Below, in pieces: positions 25,618-36,400 of a stretch of 64,000 bases of DNA. The notes below the pieces were generated by a model. The model made no database searches, was not told the DNA's origin, and saw only the letters and a list, made by a program, of their open reading frames with translations. This DNA comes from Phycisphaerae bacterium (lineage in GTDB: Bacteria > Planctomycetota > Phycisphaerae > Phycisphaerales > UBA1924). The position numbers and the translations under genes are program-made. Location of the stretch: positions 163,440-227,439 of the forward strand of contig BQMO01000012.1 in assembly GCA_022180725.1 (NCBI GenBank), given 5' to 3'. Within the stretch, counting starts at the first letter, position 1. Each line of letters opens with the position of its first letter.

Positions 25618-26979
25618 ATGTCCACCCATGCCCCACGCCTCGACGAGACGCACGACCCCGCGGTGCAATCCTGGGTTGAGTCGGCCAACGACCCCGCCAC
25701 GGACTTTCCCATCCAGAACCTCCCTATTGCCGCCTACGAAGCCCAGCACGACGGGCACTCCCACGCGCACTACGCCACCATCATCGGCGACCAGGTTCTC
25801 GACGTCTCCATGCTGGTCGAGGCCGGCGCCCTCGGCCGCGAGCGCGACGAAGAAGACCTCGCCGAAGCACTTCAGATGCCCCACGCCTTCGGGCTCCTCC
25901 GCTTCCCCGAACTCCGCCGCCAACTCCGCCGCATTATCCACCGCTTCCTTCGCGCCGACACCGTCGCGGGTCAATCCGTCCGCCGCCTCCGCTCCAAAGT
26001 CCTCCGCCCACTCGCCGACACCACGCTTATCGAACCTGTCGCCATCTTCAACTACACCGACTTCTACGCCTCCATCCACCACGCCACCACCGTCGGCGCC
26101 ATGTTCCGCCCCGACAACCCCCTCCTCCCCAACTACAAGTGGGTCCCCATCGGCTACCACGGGCGTGCCTCTTCCATCGTCGTATCGGGCGCCGACATCC
26201 GCCGCCCCAACGGTCAGTCCAAGGCCGACGATGCCCCGGCCCCGTCCTTCGGCCCGTCCAGGATGCTCGACTACGAACTCGAGGTCGGCTGCGTTGTCGG
26301 CCCGGGCAACCTTCTCGGCACGCCAGTTTCCATCCAGAACGCCCGCGAGCACATCGCCGGCCTGTGCCTGGTCAACGACTGGTCCGCACGCGACTTCCAA
26401 AAATGGGAATACCAGCCCCTCGGCCCGTTCCTCGCCAAGAACTTCGCCACCACCATCTCGCCCTGCCTCGTGACGCTCGAAGCCCTCGAGCCATTCCGTT
26501 GCCCGGCGTACCGACGCCCCGCCGGCGACCCCGCCCCGCTCCCCCATCTCCTCGACGAGACCGACCAGGCCCTCGGCGGGTTCGACCTCACGCTGGAGGT
26601 CTCTCTCCAGTCCAAGCAAATGGCCGCCCAAGGCCTTCCGCCGATCCGCCTCAGCACGGGCAACGCCTTCCGCGACATGTATTGGACCTTCGCCCAGATG
26701 CTGACCCACCACACCAGCAACGGGTGCAACCTCCAGCCCGGCGATCTCCTCGCCAGCGGCACCGTCAGCGGCCCAACGCCCGACTCACGCGGGTGCCTTC
26801 TCGAACTCACCTGGGACGGCCCGGGCAAGCCCCGCAAACCTATCGCCCTCCCCACCGGCGAAACACGCACTTTCCTCGCCGACGGCGACACCCTCATCCT
26901 CCGCGGGTACGCCCAGCGCGAGGGCTTCCGCCGCATCGGTTTCGGCGAGTGCCGCGGCACCATCCTTCCCGCGACGTAA
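25618..26979 (+). CDS. fahA: fumarylacetoacetase
   Basis: 453 residues. The N-terminal domain has FPIQNLPIAAY; the catalytic domain has FNYTDFYASIHHATTVGAMF, WVPIGYHGRASSIVVSG, MLDYELEVGCVVG, LVNDWSARDFQKWEY and TSNGCNLQPGDLLASGTVSG. These are diagnostic of true fumarylacetoacetase rather than the wider FAH superfamily. It splits fumarylacetoacetate to fumarate and acetoacetate, the last step of tyrosine breakdown through homogentisate. No other homogentisate-pathway gene is in the window. Confidence 0.95.
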   Translation: MSTHAPRLDETHDPAVQSWVESANDPATDFPIQNLPIAAYEAQHDGHSHAHYATIIGDQVLDVSMLVEAGALGRERDEEDLAEALQMPHAFGLLRFPELRRQLRRIIHRFLRADTVAGQSVRRLRSKVLRPLADTTLIEPVAIFNYTDFYASIHHATTVGAMFRPDNPLLPNYKWVPIGYHGRASSIVVSGADIRRPNGQSKADDAPAPSFGPSRMLDYELEVGCVVGPGNLLGTPVSIQNAREHIAGLCLVNDWSARDFQKWEYQPLGPFLAKNFATTISPCLVTLEALEPFRCPAYRRPAGDPAPLPHLLDETDQALGGFDLTLEVSLQSKQMAAQGLPPIRLSTGNAFRDMYWTFAQMLTHHTSNGCNLQPGDLLASGTVSGPTPDSRGCLLELTWDGPGKPRKPIALPTGETRTFLADGDTLILRGYAQREGFRRIGFGECRGTILPAT

Positions 26980-26981
26980 TC

Positions 26982-27713
26982 TCAACGCCGGCGTCGGCGC
27001 ATCGCCACGACCCCGAGCACGCCCGCGAGGGACATCACGCTCGGCGCGGGCACGATCTCGTACCCCACGCGGATGTTGTCGATCCCCCACGATTCATCGT
27101 TCATGCCCTGAAGCCCTTCGTCACGCCAGGTGATCGAGATCATCTCGTTCTCCGGCAGTGTGAACGTCAGGCTGATGTCCCGATAGATCGAATCGTTGAA
27201 GATCGTCGAGTATCCCAGCGCGGCCGGGCCGGTGTTGGGTTGGCGAAATGTCTGCGTGCATCCGTCCTGGTTGGCGAACGTGTCGCGCAGGAGCGTCTGC
27301 CCGTTCACAATCACCTTGAACCAGTCCTGCCCGTAGGGGGCCGAATCGCCGTCCCACGAATCGATGATGTACAGGTCAAACGTGAGGGTGAACAGGAACG
27401 AGCGTTGCAGGCCGCCACCGCCACCGCCGCCGCCGCCACCGCCACCTCCGCCGCCACTCCCGTCGCCTGTCACGCCGGGCGGCGCCGGGGGCATCACGGG
27501 CTGCGCGAGCGAGAGCGTCGTGAACCCGTTCGAGTACCGCCCGTTCATGGTCGTGAAGGGGTTCATCTGGTCCCAATCGAGCACCGTGTTGCTCGACCAC
27601 TCCGAGCCCACGTACCGCCCCTCGAACCCGTTGGAGTAAAACGTGGTCTGCCCCAGGGCATGCCCGGCGAGCAAGGGCAGAGCGACCGCAGTGACGGCGA
27701 CGCCGATCTTCAT
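26982..27713 (-). CDS. PEP-CTERM-type exported protein with poly-glycine run
   Basis: 243 residues. Signal peptide MKIGVAVTAVALPLLAGHAL, then a beta-rich domain with many aromatic residues (GFEGRYVGSEWSSNTV). A run of 15 or more glycines lies near residue 90, coded by GGC/GGT-type triplets. The C-terminus is IVPAPSVMSLAGVLGVVAMR followed by RRRR: a PEP-CTERM-like sorting signal, membrane helix and basic tail recognised by exosortase systems. The gene ends convergently three bases after fahA. Confidence 0.85.
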   Translation of the reverse strand: MKIGVAVTAVALPLLAGHALGQTTFYSNGFEGRYVGSEWSSNTVLDWDQMNPFTTMNGRYSNGFTTLSLAQPVMPPAPPGVTGDGSGGGGGGGGGGGGGGGLQRSFLFTLTFDLYIIDSWDGDSAPYGQDWFKVIVNGQTLLRDTFANQDGCTQTFRQPNTGPAALGYSTIFNDSIYRDISLTFTLPENEMISITWRDEGLQGMNDESWGIDNIRVGYEIVPAPSVMSLAGVLGVVAMRRRRR

Positions 27714-27983
27714 GACACCCTCTCTTGGGCGACACGACGGCCAGGCCGCCGCGCCGCCTTGTTCCTGATCCACGCGTCCGGCGACTCGCGCCGGCTCGCA
27801 CGAATATGCCGCGCATGCCAGAGTGTGCAAGCAATCCGAGTGTGTGGTGCGGCACTCCATTCTGTCCGCGCCGGCGCACTCGGCACAGCTTCTCGCGATG
27901 GCGCGGTTATCAGCCGATCACCTGGTTCGCCCGCCTCAATTTTCGCCTCGGCGTCACCCCGCCCTGCCCGGATAGAGTGCCGT

Positions 27984-29357
27984 ATGAGTGACCTGTGGGG
28001 TCATCGCCGCGACGAAGCCGCCCGGGGCGTCGAGCCGCTTGCCGTACGGATGCGCCCGCGCGATCTGGCCGAGTTTGCCGGCCAGGAACACCTCCTGGGA
28101 CCGGGGAAACTCCTCCGCCGGATGATCGAGGCCGACGCCATCACCAGCCTCATCCTCCACGGCCCGCCGGGCACGGGAAAGACGACGCTGGCGGAGCTGA
28201 TCGCCCGCCACACGCGGCGTCACTTCGTGCGGGAAAACGCGGCGAGTGTGGGCGTCAAGCGCATCCGCGAGATCGTCGACGAGGCCGCCAATCGCCTCGC
28301 CCTCGAGCGCCGCCGGACCATTCTCTTCCTCGACGAGATTCACCGCTTTACCCGCGCGCAACAGGACGTGCTCCTGGCGGATGTCGAGAAGGGGCTGATC
28401 ACCCTCATCGGCGCCACGACCGAGAACCCCCTCTTCGCCGTCAACTCGGCGCTGGTCAGCCGCAGCACGCTGATGCGTCTGGAATCTCTCGGCGAAACCT
28501 CCATCCTCGCGATTCTCCGCCGCGCCATCGCCGACGCCGAACGCGGCGTAGGGGCGCGGCGCATCGAGGCTACGGACGAGGCCTTGTCGGTCTGGGCGAG
28601 CAAGTCCGACGGCGACGCACGCCGCGCTCTCACCGCCCTCGAAATCGCCGTGCTCAGCGGGGGCAAGCACGGGCGTGACGACGCCGCGATCCAAAGTGTC
28701 ATCGTCATCGACCGTGATGTTGCCGAGCAGAGCATCCAGCAAAAGGCCGCTGTATACGACGGGACCGGCGACGGGCACTACGACACGATCTCGGCGTTCA
28801 TCAAGAGCGTGCGCGGCAGCGACCCGGACGCCGCCCTCTACTGGCTTGCCCACATGATCGAGGCCGGCGAAGACCCCCGCTTCATCGCCCGCCGCCTGGC
28901 CATCCTCGCCAGCGAGGACATCGGCAACGCCGACCCCAGGGGCATCATGGTCGCGACCGCCACGTGGGAACTCGTCGAACGCATCGGCCTGCCCGAGGCC
29001 CGCATCACCCTCGCCCAGTGCACCACCTATCTCGCCCTCGCGCCCAAGAGCAACGCGAGTTACCTGGCGATTGATGAGGCGCTGGCCGACGTCCGCGAGG
29101 GGCGCACCATACCCGTGCCGATACAAATCAAGGACGGCAACGTCCGCAAAGCCAGCGACCTGAGCGCGGGAAGCACGCGCGGCGCGGCCTACGAGTACGC
29201 CCACGATCAGCCCGACGCGATGGGCCGACAGGACTATCTGGGCGTCGATAAGTCGTACTACCGCCCCACCGACCGCGGCGCCGAAAAGGCCATGGGCGAG
29301 ATGCTGGCTCGGGCGCGGCAGGCCCGAACGCAGGCGCCGCGCGATCAGGCCGGTTGA
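27984..29357 (+). CDS. rarA: replication-associated recombination protein RarA
   Basis: 457 residues. AAA+ ATPase core with HGPPGTGKTTLAE (Walker A, near residue 60), ILFLDEIHRFTRAQQD (Walker B), the sensor region TENPLFAVNSALVSR and the MgsA C-terminal domain (YDTISAFIKSVRGSDPDAAL, QDYLGVDKSYYRPTDRG). RarA/MgsA acts at stalled replication forks. The ATG starts MSDLWGHRRDEAARG; a very long frame running in from upstream is not part of the gene. It overlaps the convergent acyltransferase gene by 13 bases. Confidence 0.95.
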   Translation: MSDLWGHRRDEAARGVEPLAVRMRPRDLAEFAGQEHLLGPGKLLRRMIEADAITSLILHGPPGTGKTTLAELIARHTRRHFVRENAASVGVKRIREIVDEAANRLALERRRTILFLDEIHRFTRAQQDVLLADVEKGLITLIGATTENPLFAVNSALVSRSTLMRLESLGETSILAILRRAIADAERGVGARRIEATDEALSVWASKSDGDARRALTALEIAVLSGGKHGRDDAAIQSVIVIDRDVAEQSIQQKAAVYDGTGDGHYDTISAFIKSVRGSDPDAALYWLAHMIEAGEDPRFIARRLAILASEDIGNADPRGIMVATATWELVERIGLPEARITLAQCTTYLALAPKSNASYLAIDEALADVREGRTIPVPIQIKDGNVRKASDLSAGSTRGAAYEYAHDQPDAMGRQDYLGVDKSYYRPTDRGAEKAMGEMLARARQARTQAPRDQAG

Positions 29358-30523
29358 GGCGGCACAATCGCCTCCTCGGCGCCCCGCCTTCGAGTCAACA
29401 CCCACTCGCGCGCCATGTCCAGACCCCGGTGCGCCGCGATCCCGCCCAGCACACCCGCCGCTGTCGCGAGCAGCCACTTCATCGTCATCGGCATGGGCGT
29501 TCGCCACAGCGCTACGTGCACAGCGAACACGACCGGCAGATGAACCACGTAGATCGTGAGTGTCGCCTCGGCGGCTCGGCGTAGCCACGTCCGACATCCG
29601 ACCGACATCGACCGCTCGCGCGTCGCCAACCCCAGCCACCCGCCGACGGAGCACACCGAGCAGAAGGCGGCGCCGCAGGCCGAGACCATCGGCCTCCACT
29701 GTTCGGGGATCGCGTCGGTCCACACGGCGCCAATCCACAACGCGAACGATCCATGGGCCACCAGGAGCAGCGGCCAGGCGTACCGCGAGGCGCGCGCGAG
29801 CACGTCGCGGCGTCGCCAAAGAACGACCCCGAGCGCGAAGAACAGTCCGTTATACGCGAAGTACACCGGGCTCGGTAGAAACGCATTGCGAAAGTCCGCG
29901 ATCAGGTCGGGCAAGAGCCAGTGCGTGCCGACGAGCGCCCCTCCAAACAGCAACGCGACCCCGACCATTCGCATCCCACGCGCCTTCGCGGGCGAGGCGC
30001 GGCGGATCGACGCCCTGCGAAGCCACCAGGCCAGGAACACCGTGTAGAGGGCGAGGTACTCCAGGTACCACAGGTGCGCCGGGCCGACCAGCCCCGTGGC
30101 ATCCATCGCGTCATAGCGAATCTCGAGCACATCTTCATACCGTGGCGAATCCGTGCGCCATGCGCCCCAGAGCCACATGCCGTACATCAGCGGCACCACG
30201 ACCAGCAACCCGACCAGAAAGGGCGCCCCGAGGCGGATCATGCGGCGTCGTAGAAACGCTTCGGCCCCCAGCCGCGCGCCGGCGTGGGCCGAGAGAAAAC
30301 CCGCCGTCGCGAGGAACACCTGCATCGCCGTCCCTCGCGAGTACAGAAAAAACACATCCGCGGCCACCCCGCTCCCCGGCTCATGCACAGGCCACATCGC
30401 CGCGGAGGGAAACGTCGTGAGATACGCCATCGACGCGTGCGTCGCCACCACGACCACCGCCGCACACACCCGCAGCGCGTCAAGCCCCGGGTATCGCTCA
30501 TCGCTCGTGATTGTGAGGTTCAT
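29345..30523 (-). CDS. acyltransferase family 3 membrane protein (OafA-like)
   Basis: 392 residues, about ten hydrophobic segments. The first helix region holds YPGLDALRVCAAVVVVATHA, the motif with the family's catalytic His; RRRMIRLGAPFLVGLLVVVP is the second typical block. Such enzymes move acyl groups to sugars or lipids at the membrane. The substrate is unknown. The protein is close to a group of bacterial MdoC-like proteins (long loops, GPAHLWYLEYLALY block, typical of glucan-modifying relatives). Confidence 0.88.
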   Translation of the reverse strand: MNLTITSDERYPGLDALRVCAAVVVVATHASMAYLTTFPSAAMWPVHEPGSGVAADVFFLYSRGTAMQVFLATAGFLSAHAGARLGAEAFLRRRMIRLGAPFLVGLLVVVPLMYGMWLWGAWRTDSPRYEDVLEIRYDAMDATGLVGPAHLWYLEYLALYTVFLAWWLRRASIRRASPAKARGMRMVGVALLFGGALVGTHWLLPDLIADFRNAFLPSPVYFAYNGLFFALGVVLWRRRDVLARASRYAWPLLLVAHGSFALWIGAVWTDAIPEQWRPMVSACGAAFCSVCSVGGWLGLATRERSMSVGCRTWLRRAAEATLTIYVVHLPVVFAVHVALWRTPMPMTMKWLLATAAGVLGGIAAHRGLDMAREWVLTRRRGAEEAIVPPQPA

Positions 30524-30570
30524 GCGCGGGGTCGATCGCTTCGTCGGAGCGCCATGCCCCAGGGACTATC

Positions 30571-31674
30571 CTAGACGTTGAACAGGAAGTGGCAGATATC
30601 CCCGTCCTTCATCACGTAATCCTTTCCTTCCGCCCGCATCCGCCCGGCTTCCTTGATCGCCTTCTCCGACTTGTACTTTTCCAGATCGGGCAGGGTATAG
30701 ACCTCGGCGCGGATGAAGCCCTTCTCGAAGTCCGTGTGGATCACCCCCGCCGCCTGCGGCGCCGTCGCCCCCACGGGGATCGTCCACGCCCGCACTTCCT
30801 TCTCCCCGGCCGTGAAGTACGAATGCAGCCCCAGCAGTCGGTACGCCGCGTGCGCCACCGCGTCGAGCGCCGGCTCATCGATGCCCAGCGCCTCGAGCAT
30901 CTCCCGACGATCCTCGCCCTGCATCTGCGCCAGTTCGCTCTCGATCTTGGCGCACACGGGAACCACCTCGGACCCTTCCTTCGCCGCGTAGTCGCGGACC
31001 TTGCGGCAGGCCTCGCTCTGCCCGTGCAGGTCGTCCTCGTCGACGTTCATCACGTAGAGCACTTTCTTGCCGGTGATCAGCCCGAGGTGCTTCAACGCCT
31101 TCTGCTGTTCATGATCCTCGAACGATACCGCGCGCGCGGGCTTGCCCTCGCTCAGGACGGGCCTCAGTTTCTTCAGCACCTCGTAGCGGGCCACATCCTC
31201 GACCTTCCCGCCCTTGGCGGCGCGCTCGGCCTTCCCGATGGCCCCCTCGACGGTTTCGAGGTCGGCGAGCACCAGTTCGGTATTGATGATCTCGATGTCC
31301 CGCAGCGGATCCACCGACCCCGACACATGCAGGACTTCTTCCCCTCCGGGCGCCTTGGTAAAGCACCGCACCACCTGGAGAATCGCGTCCACCTCGCGGA
31401 TGTGGCTCAGAAACTTGTTGCCCAGCCCTTCCCCCTGGCTCGCCCCCTTCACGATCCCCGCGATGTCCACCAGCCGCAACGCCGCCGGAATCACCTTCTG
31501 CGGCGGGATGTACTTCGTGATCCGCTCGAGCCGCGCGTCGGGAATCGGCACGACGCCGACGTTGGGTTCGATGGTGGCGAAGGGATAGTTCGCGGCCAGG
31601 GCGTTCCCCCGCGTCAGCGCATTGAAGAGCGTGCTCTTGCCGACGTTCGGGAGTCCGACGATGCCTGCTTCCAT
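30571..31674 (-). CDS. ychF: redox-regulated GTPase/ATPase YchF
   Basis: 367 residues starting [20 protein letters not shown]. The N-terminal GTPase domain shows the G1 loop, [32 protein letters not shown] and the coiled-coil insert; the C-terminal TGS domain includes [17 protein letters not shown] and [16 protein letters not shown]. YchF/OLA1 hydrolyses ATP rather than GTP and associates with ribosomes. The ATG is set by the conserved start; an upstream extension overlaps the divergent gene. The ORF is complete and standard in length. Confidence 0.96.
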   Translation of the reverse strand: MEAGIVGLPNVGKSTLFNALTRGNALAANYPFATIEPNVGVVPIPDARLERITKYIPPQKVIPAALRLVDIAGIVKGASQGEGLGNKFLSHIREVDAILQVVRCFTKAPGGEEVLHVSGSVDPLRDIEIINTELVLADLETVEGAIGKAERAAKGGKVEDVARYEVLKKLRPVLSEGKPARAVSFEDHEQQKALKHLGLITGKKVLYVMNVDEDDLHGQSEACRKVRDYAAKEGSEVVPVCAKIESELAQMQGEDRREMLEALGIDEPALDAVAHAAYRLLGLHSYFTAGEKEVRAWTIPVGATAPQAAGVIHTDFEKGFIRAEVYTLPDLEKYKSEKAIKEAGRMRAEGKDYVMKDGDICHFLFNV

Positions 31675-31750
31675 AGGGGCGGATGGTAGGAGCGACGGGT
31701 CGGAATATCCGCCGTGCGCACCCCCACCGCGGAGCCAGTACGATCCCACG

Positions 31751-32752
31751 ATGCCCTCAGTCACACTGTCCGACCATCGCGCCGCCCAGGTCCGCGCGGC
31801 CTTGCGCGCGCACTACTTCACGTGGGACGATCCCGCGTTCTTCGCCTCCGAGGCCTTCGCCTTCGACCTCGAACAGCACGTCCGCGTCCGGTACGAAGAG
31901 TGTGCGGGGTTTGTCGTGCCATGGGTGAATCGCGTGATGTCACTCGCGGGGCGTCGGCTCGTCGAGATCGGGTGCGGCACGGGGTCCAGCACCGCCGCCT
32001 TCGGCGAGGCCGTCGGCCCCGAGGGACGCATCGTCGGGTACGACATCAACGCCCCGAGCGTGCACGCGGCCCGGGCGCGCCTCGAGGTCTTCGGCCTCCG
32101 CAACGCCGCGCTCCACGTCATCCGCCCTGAGGAACTCACCGCGGCCATGCGCGCCCATCACCCCGGCGGCGCCGACATCGTCCTCTGCTACGCCGTGCTC
32201 GAACACCAGACCTTGGCTGAGCGGCTGGATACCTTGTCGACGGCATGGGACGTGCTGCGCCCCGGCGGCCTGCTGGTGGTGGGTGATTCCCCCAACCGCC
32301 TCACCTGGATGGACTACCACACCTCGGGCCTGCCGTACTTCGATTGCCTGCCCGAGGCCCTAGCCATGATGTACGCACACCGCGCCCCGCGCGCGGAGTT
32401 CGCCAAGGCGTTCGCGGATAGCCGAGGTTCTCACGGCGAACACCCGACCCAAGCCGAGATTGAACGTCTGACCCGCTGGGGCCGCGGCATCAGTTACCAC
32501 GAGTTCGAACTGGTCCTGGGCGATCTCGAGCCGCTGGTGGTCGCGGATTCCTTCGACCCCGAGATCATGGCGGCCCCGCACCGCGAGGTATCGCTGGAAG
32601 AGCGATTGCTGTTCGCCTTCGCCGCGTGGCACTCGCCCCGCGTCCCCCCCGCCTTCCTGCGGTCGGCCATCGAGGTCATCCTCCGCAAGCCCGGATCCCC
32701 GCACGACGCTCCGGCGCTCCGGCGAGTCATCCCCTCGGTCAAGGTGGTGTAG
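31751..32752 (+). CDS. SAM-dependent methyltransferase
   Basis: 333 residues. The methyltransferase core shows [20 protein letters not shown] near residue 74, an acidic [17 protein letters not shown], and [20 protein letters not shown], then a long C-terminal part ([20 protein letters not shown]) without known domain. Methyltransf_11/25 type; substrate unknown. Starts 76 bases from the divergent ychF gene and overlaps the convergent PepSY gene by 14 bases. Confidence 0.85.
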   Translation: MPSVTLSDHRAAQVRAALRAHYFTWDDPAFFASEAFAFDLEQHVRVRYEECAGFVVPWVNRVMSLAGRRLVEIGCGTGSSTAAFGEAVGPEGRIVGYDINAPSVHAARARLEVFGLRNAALHVIRPEELTAAMRAHHPGGADIVLCYAVLEHQTLAERLDTLSTAWDVLRPGGLLVVGDSPNRLTWMDYHTSGLPYFDCLPEALAMMYAHRAPRAEFAKAFADSRGSHGEHPTQAEIERLTRWGRGISYHEFELVLGDLEPLVVADSFDPEIMAAPHREVSLEERLLFAFAAWHSPRVPPAFLRSAIEVILRKPGSPHDAPALRRVIPSVKVV

Positions 32753-33290
32753 TTCCTGTGTACCGCGTCGCACGTTGCTGCCGAGCGAGCACCGGCAACA
32801 CCCATAGATACACACCGGTGAGCCACAACCCCAGCAGCACCAGCCCGCTCGGCAGCATCACCAGGTACTTCGCGTTCGCATGAAACCACGTCCCGTCGTG
32901 CAGCGATTCGATCAGGTCACTCCGCCGGTACGCACTCCCGAGCACCGCCCCGGTCGACGCGCACACCTGCACCTCCCACCGCCCGCGCGACACGACCTTG
33001 ATCAGCCCGTCCTTCACCCGCACATCCATCCGCTCCACATCCGCCCACGACCCCACACCCGCCTCCGGCACCGAACGTGCGGCCTCCAGCACCTGCTCGA
33101 ACGAAACCGCCGGCGGCAACCCCGTCCCCACCGCCTGCGGCGGTTGCACCCATGCCACGTCCTTCTTGACCAGCAGGAGCAGCCCTGTGCCGATCACCAC
33201 CAGCACCGGCAGCATCGCGGCGATCGCCCCCCACCGGTGAAGACGGCGGGACCAGCGATTCAACGCGGTGCGCACGGGCGATGACGGCAT
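32739..33290 (-). CDS. PepSY-domain membrane protein
   Basis: 183 residues. A first membrane helix ([21 protein letters not shown]) follows a basic N-terminus; the outer part includes a PepSY-like segment ([39 protein letters not shown]); a second helix ([20 protein letters not shown]) closes the protein. PepSY-TM proteins are often tied to iron uptake or to reduction of ferric compounds. No iron genes are adjacent. A much longer frame upstream runs antisense to carB and is rejected; the ATG at 33290 gives a sensible membrane topology. Confidence 0.8.
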   Translation of the reverse strand: MPSSPVRTALNRWSRRLHRWGAIAAMLPVLVVIGTGLLLLVKKDVAWVQPPQAVGTGLPPAVSFEQVLEAARSVPEAGVGSWADVERMDVRVKDGLIKVVSRGRWEVQVCASTGAVLGSAYRRSDLIESLHDGTWFHANAKYLVMLPSGLVLLGLWLTGVYLWVLPVLARQQRATRYTGTTPP

Positions 33291-33470
33291 GATCCAGTGT
33301 ATCGCCGGGTCGCGCCGGCAAACCCGTCGCCCGACACCTTCGCCTCTCTCAACGAAGGCTCTATCGCGCGGATTCGACAGCCCCGGCGTGGAAGTTCGCC
33401 GACGCGCGGCGTATCGTCGCCGAGTTTGCGCCCAGCGGATCGCCCCGGGACGCACGGAACAGCGAGGACC

Positions 33471-36400
33471 ATGCCCAAGCGGACGGACATCAAGACCATT
33501 CTCGTGCTCGGCTCCGGCCCCATCGTCATCGGGCAGGGGTGCGAGTTCGATTACTCCGGCACTCAGGCCTGCAAGGCCCTCAAGGCCGAGGGATATCGCA
33601 TCGTCCTCGTCAACTCCAACCCCGCCACCATCATGACCGATCCGCAGTTCTCGGATCGCACCTACATCGAGCCCATCACGCCGGAGTCGGTTCGAAAGAT
33701 CATCGAGAAAGAGAACGCGCTGGCCGCCACAGCGGCCCGGCTCGGAGAGCCGGGCTACCCCATCGACGCCATCCTTCCCACCCTCGGCGGCCAGACCGCC
33801 CTCAACTGCGCCTGCGCCCTCTGGGACAACGGCACGCTCAAGGAGTTCCACGTCGAGATGATCGGCGCCAACCGCGAGGTCATCCACCGCGCCGAAGACC
33901 GCCAAACCTTCAAGGATATCGTCACGCGACTTGGTCTGAACATGCCCAAGGCCGCCGCGGTCAACACCCTCGATCAGGCCGAGGCCTTCCTCGACACCAT
34001 CGGCCTCCCCGCCATCATCCGCCCCGCCTTCACCCTCGGCGGCTCCGGCGGCGGCATCGCGTACAACAAGGAAGAGTTCCGCGACATCGTGCAGCGGGGC
34101 CTCGCCGCCTCGATGATCCATCAGGTCCAGATCGATCAATCCGTGATCGGCTGGAAGGAGTATGAACTCGAAGTCGTTCGCGACCGCGCCGACAACTGCA
34201 TCATCGTCTGCGGCGTCGAGAACATCGACCCCATGGGCGTTCACACCGGCGACTCCATCACCGTCGCGCCCATCCTCACGCTCTCCGACAAGGAATACCA
34301 GGCGATGCGCGACGCCGCGTTCGCGATCATGCGCGCCGTCGGCGTCGAGACCGGCGGCAGCAACGTCCAGTTCGCCGTGAATCCCAACCCCGCGCCCCGC
34401 GCCGACGGCACCAGGCCCTTCGAGATGGTCGTCGTCGAGATGAACCCCCGCGTCTCCCGCTCCTCCGCCCTCGCCAGCAAGGCCACGGGGTTCCCCATCG
34501 CCAAGATCGCCGCCAAACTCGCCGTGGGCTACACGCTGCACGAACTCCGCAACGACATCACCGGCACCACCAGCGCGTGTTTCGAGCCGGCGATTGACTA
34601 CGTCGTGACCAAAATCCCCCGCTGGACCTTCGAAAAGTTCCCCGAGGCCGATGAAACCCTCACCACGCAGATGAAATCCGTCGGCGAGGTCATGGCCATC
34701 GGCCGTACCTTCAAAGAGTCCCTCCAGAAGGCCATCCGCTCCCTCGACGTGAAGCGCTTCGGCTTCGGCCTCGACCGTAACGACGCCTGGCTTGCCGCCA
34801 TGCGCGCCGTCGAGCACGACCAACTTGTCCTCGATGTCTCCCCCGGCGCCAAGCCCGGCACCGGCAGCGTGAGCGACACCGGCCTGCGCACCGCCGACGG
34901 CCGCCCGATCGAGTGGCCCATCCCCCTCGACAAACTCTCCCGCAAACTCAGCGTGCCCAGCCAGGGCCGTTTCTATTACATCCGCTACGCCTTCAAGATG
35001 GGCTGGTCCCTCGAGAAAATCGCCGACCTCACCCGCATCGACCCCTTCTTCCTCGACCAGATGAAGGAGCTCGTCGAGTTTGAAGACACTCTCTGCGACT
35101 ACAAGCATCTCGAAGACGTGCCCGCGGCCACACTCTTCCGCGCCAAGCAACTCGGCTACAGCGACGCACAACTCGCCAACCTCTACCTCGGCAAGATCAG
35201 CCCCGACACCATCCTCCGGGTCCGCGCCCGCCGCAAGGCCCTCGCCATCGAGCCCGTCTTCAAACTCGTCGACACCTGCGCCGCCGAGTTCGAGGCCGTC
35301 ACCCCGTACTACTACTCGACGTATGAAACCAGAAGTTCCGAAGTTCGAAGTTCCGAAGTTCCGCAGGTCCGCAACTCGGGAACTTCGGAACTCCGGAACT
35401 CCGGAACTTCTCCCGACGAAATCCGCATCACCGACCGCCCGAAGGTCGTCATCCTGGGCGGCGGCCCCAACCGCGTCGGCCAAGGCATCGAGTTCGACTA
35501 CTGCTGCTGTCACGCCGCGTACGCCGCCAAGGAACTCGGCTTCGAGTCCGTCATGATCAACTCCAACCCGGAGACGGTCAGTACCGACTACGACACCAGC
35601 GACCTCCTCTTCTTTGAGCCTCTCACGCTGGAAGACGTGCTGAACGTGATTGAGCGACTGAACTCCGGAACTTCGGAACTCCGGAACTCCGGAACTTCCT
35701 TCCCCGTCCTCGGCACCATCGTCCAGTTCGGCGGCCAGACCCCGCTTAACCTCGCCAAGGGCCTCGTCGCCGCGGGCGCTGCGATCATCGGCACCTCGCT
35801 GGATTCTATCGACCTTGCCGAAGACCGCGACCGATTCGACGCCCTCCTCGTCAAACTCAAACTCCAGCGCCCCGCCGCGGGAATCGCCCGCAGCGTCCCC
35901 GAGGCCGTGAAGGAAGCCGCCCGCATCGGCTACCCCGTCCTCATCCGCCCCTCGTACGTCCTCGGCGGGCGCGGCATGGAAATCTGCCCCGACGAAAAGG
36001 CCCTCCTCTCCTTCATCAACACCGCGCTGGAATCCAGCGGCATGGACGAGGCACCCGTCCTCATCGACAAGTTCCTCGCCGGCGCCACCGAGGTCGACGC
36101 CGACGTCGTCGGCGATTCCTCCGGCGAAGTCCGCATCGCGGGCATCATGGAGCAGATCGAGCACGCCGGCATCCACTCCGGCGACTCCGCCTGCACGCTC
36201 CCCCCCGCCTCCCTCCCCGCAGCGATCGTCGCCCGCATCCAATCCCTCGCCAAGGACATCGCCCGCGAACTCAAAGTCGTCGGCCTCATGAACATCCAGT
36301 TGGCCGTGAAGGACGGCGAGATCTTCATCCTCGAAGTCAACCCCCGCGCCAGCCGCACCGTCCCCTTTGTGAGCAAAGTCACGCACACCCCCTGGCCGGC

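Noticed and set aside
26139..27983. Long frame leading into rarA
   Set aside because: It overlaps fahA and a PEP-CTERM gene out of frame and has Pro/Arg-rich low-complexity composition typical of shadows.
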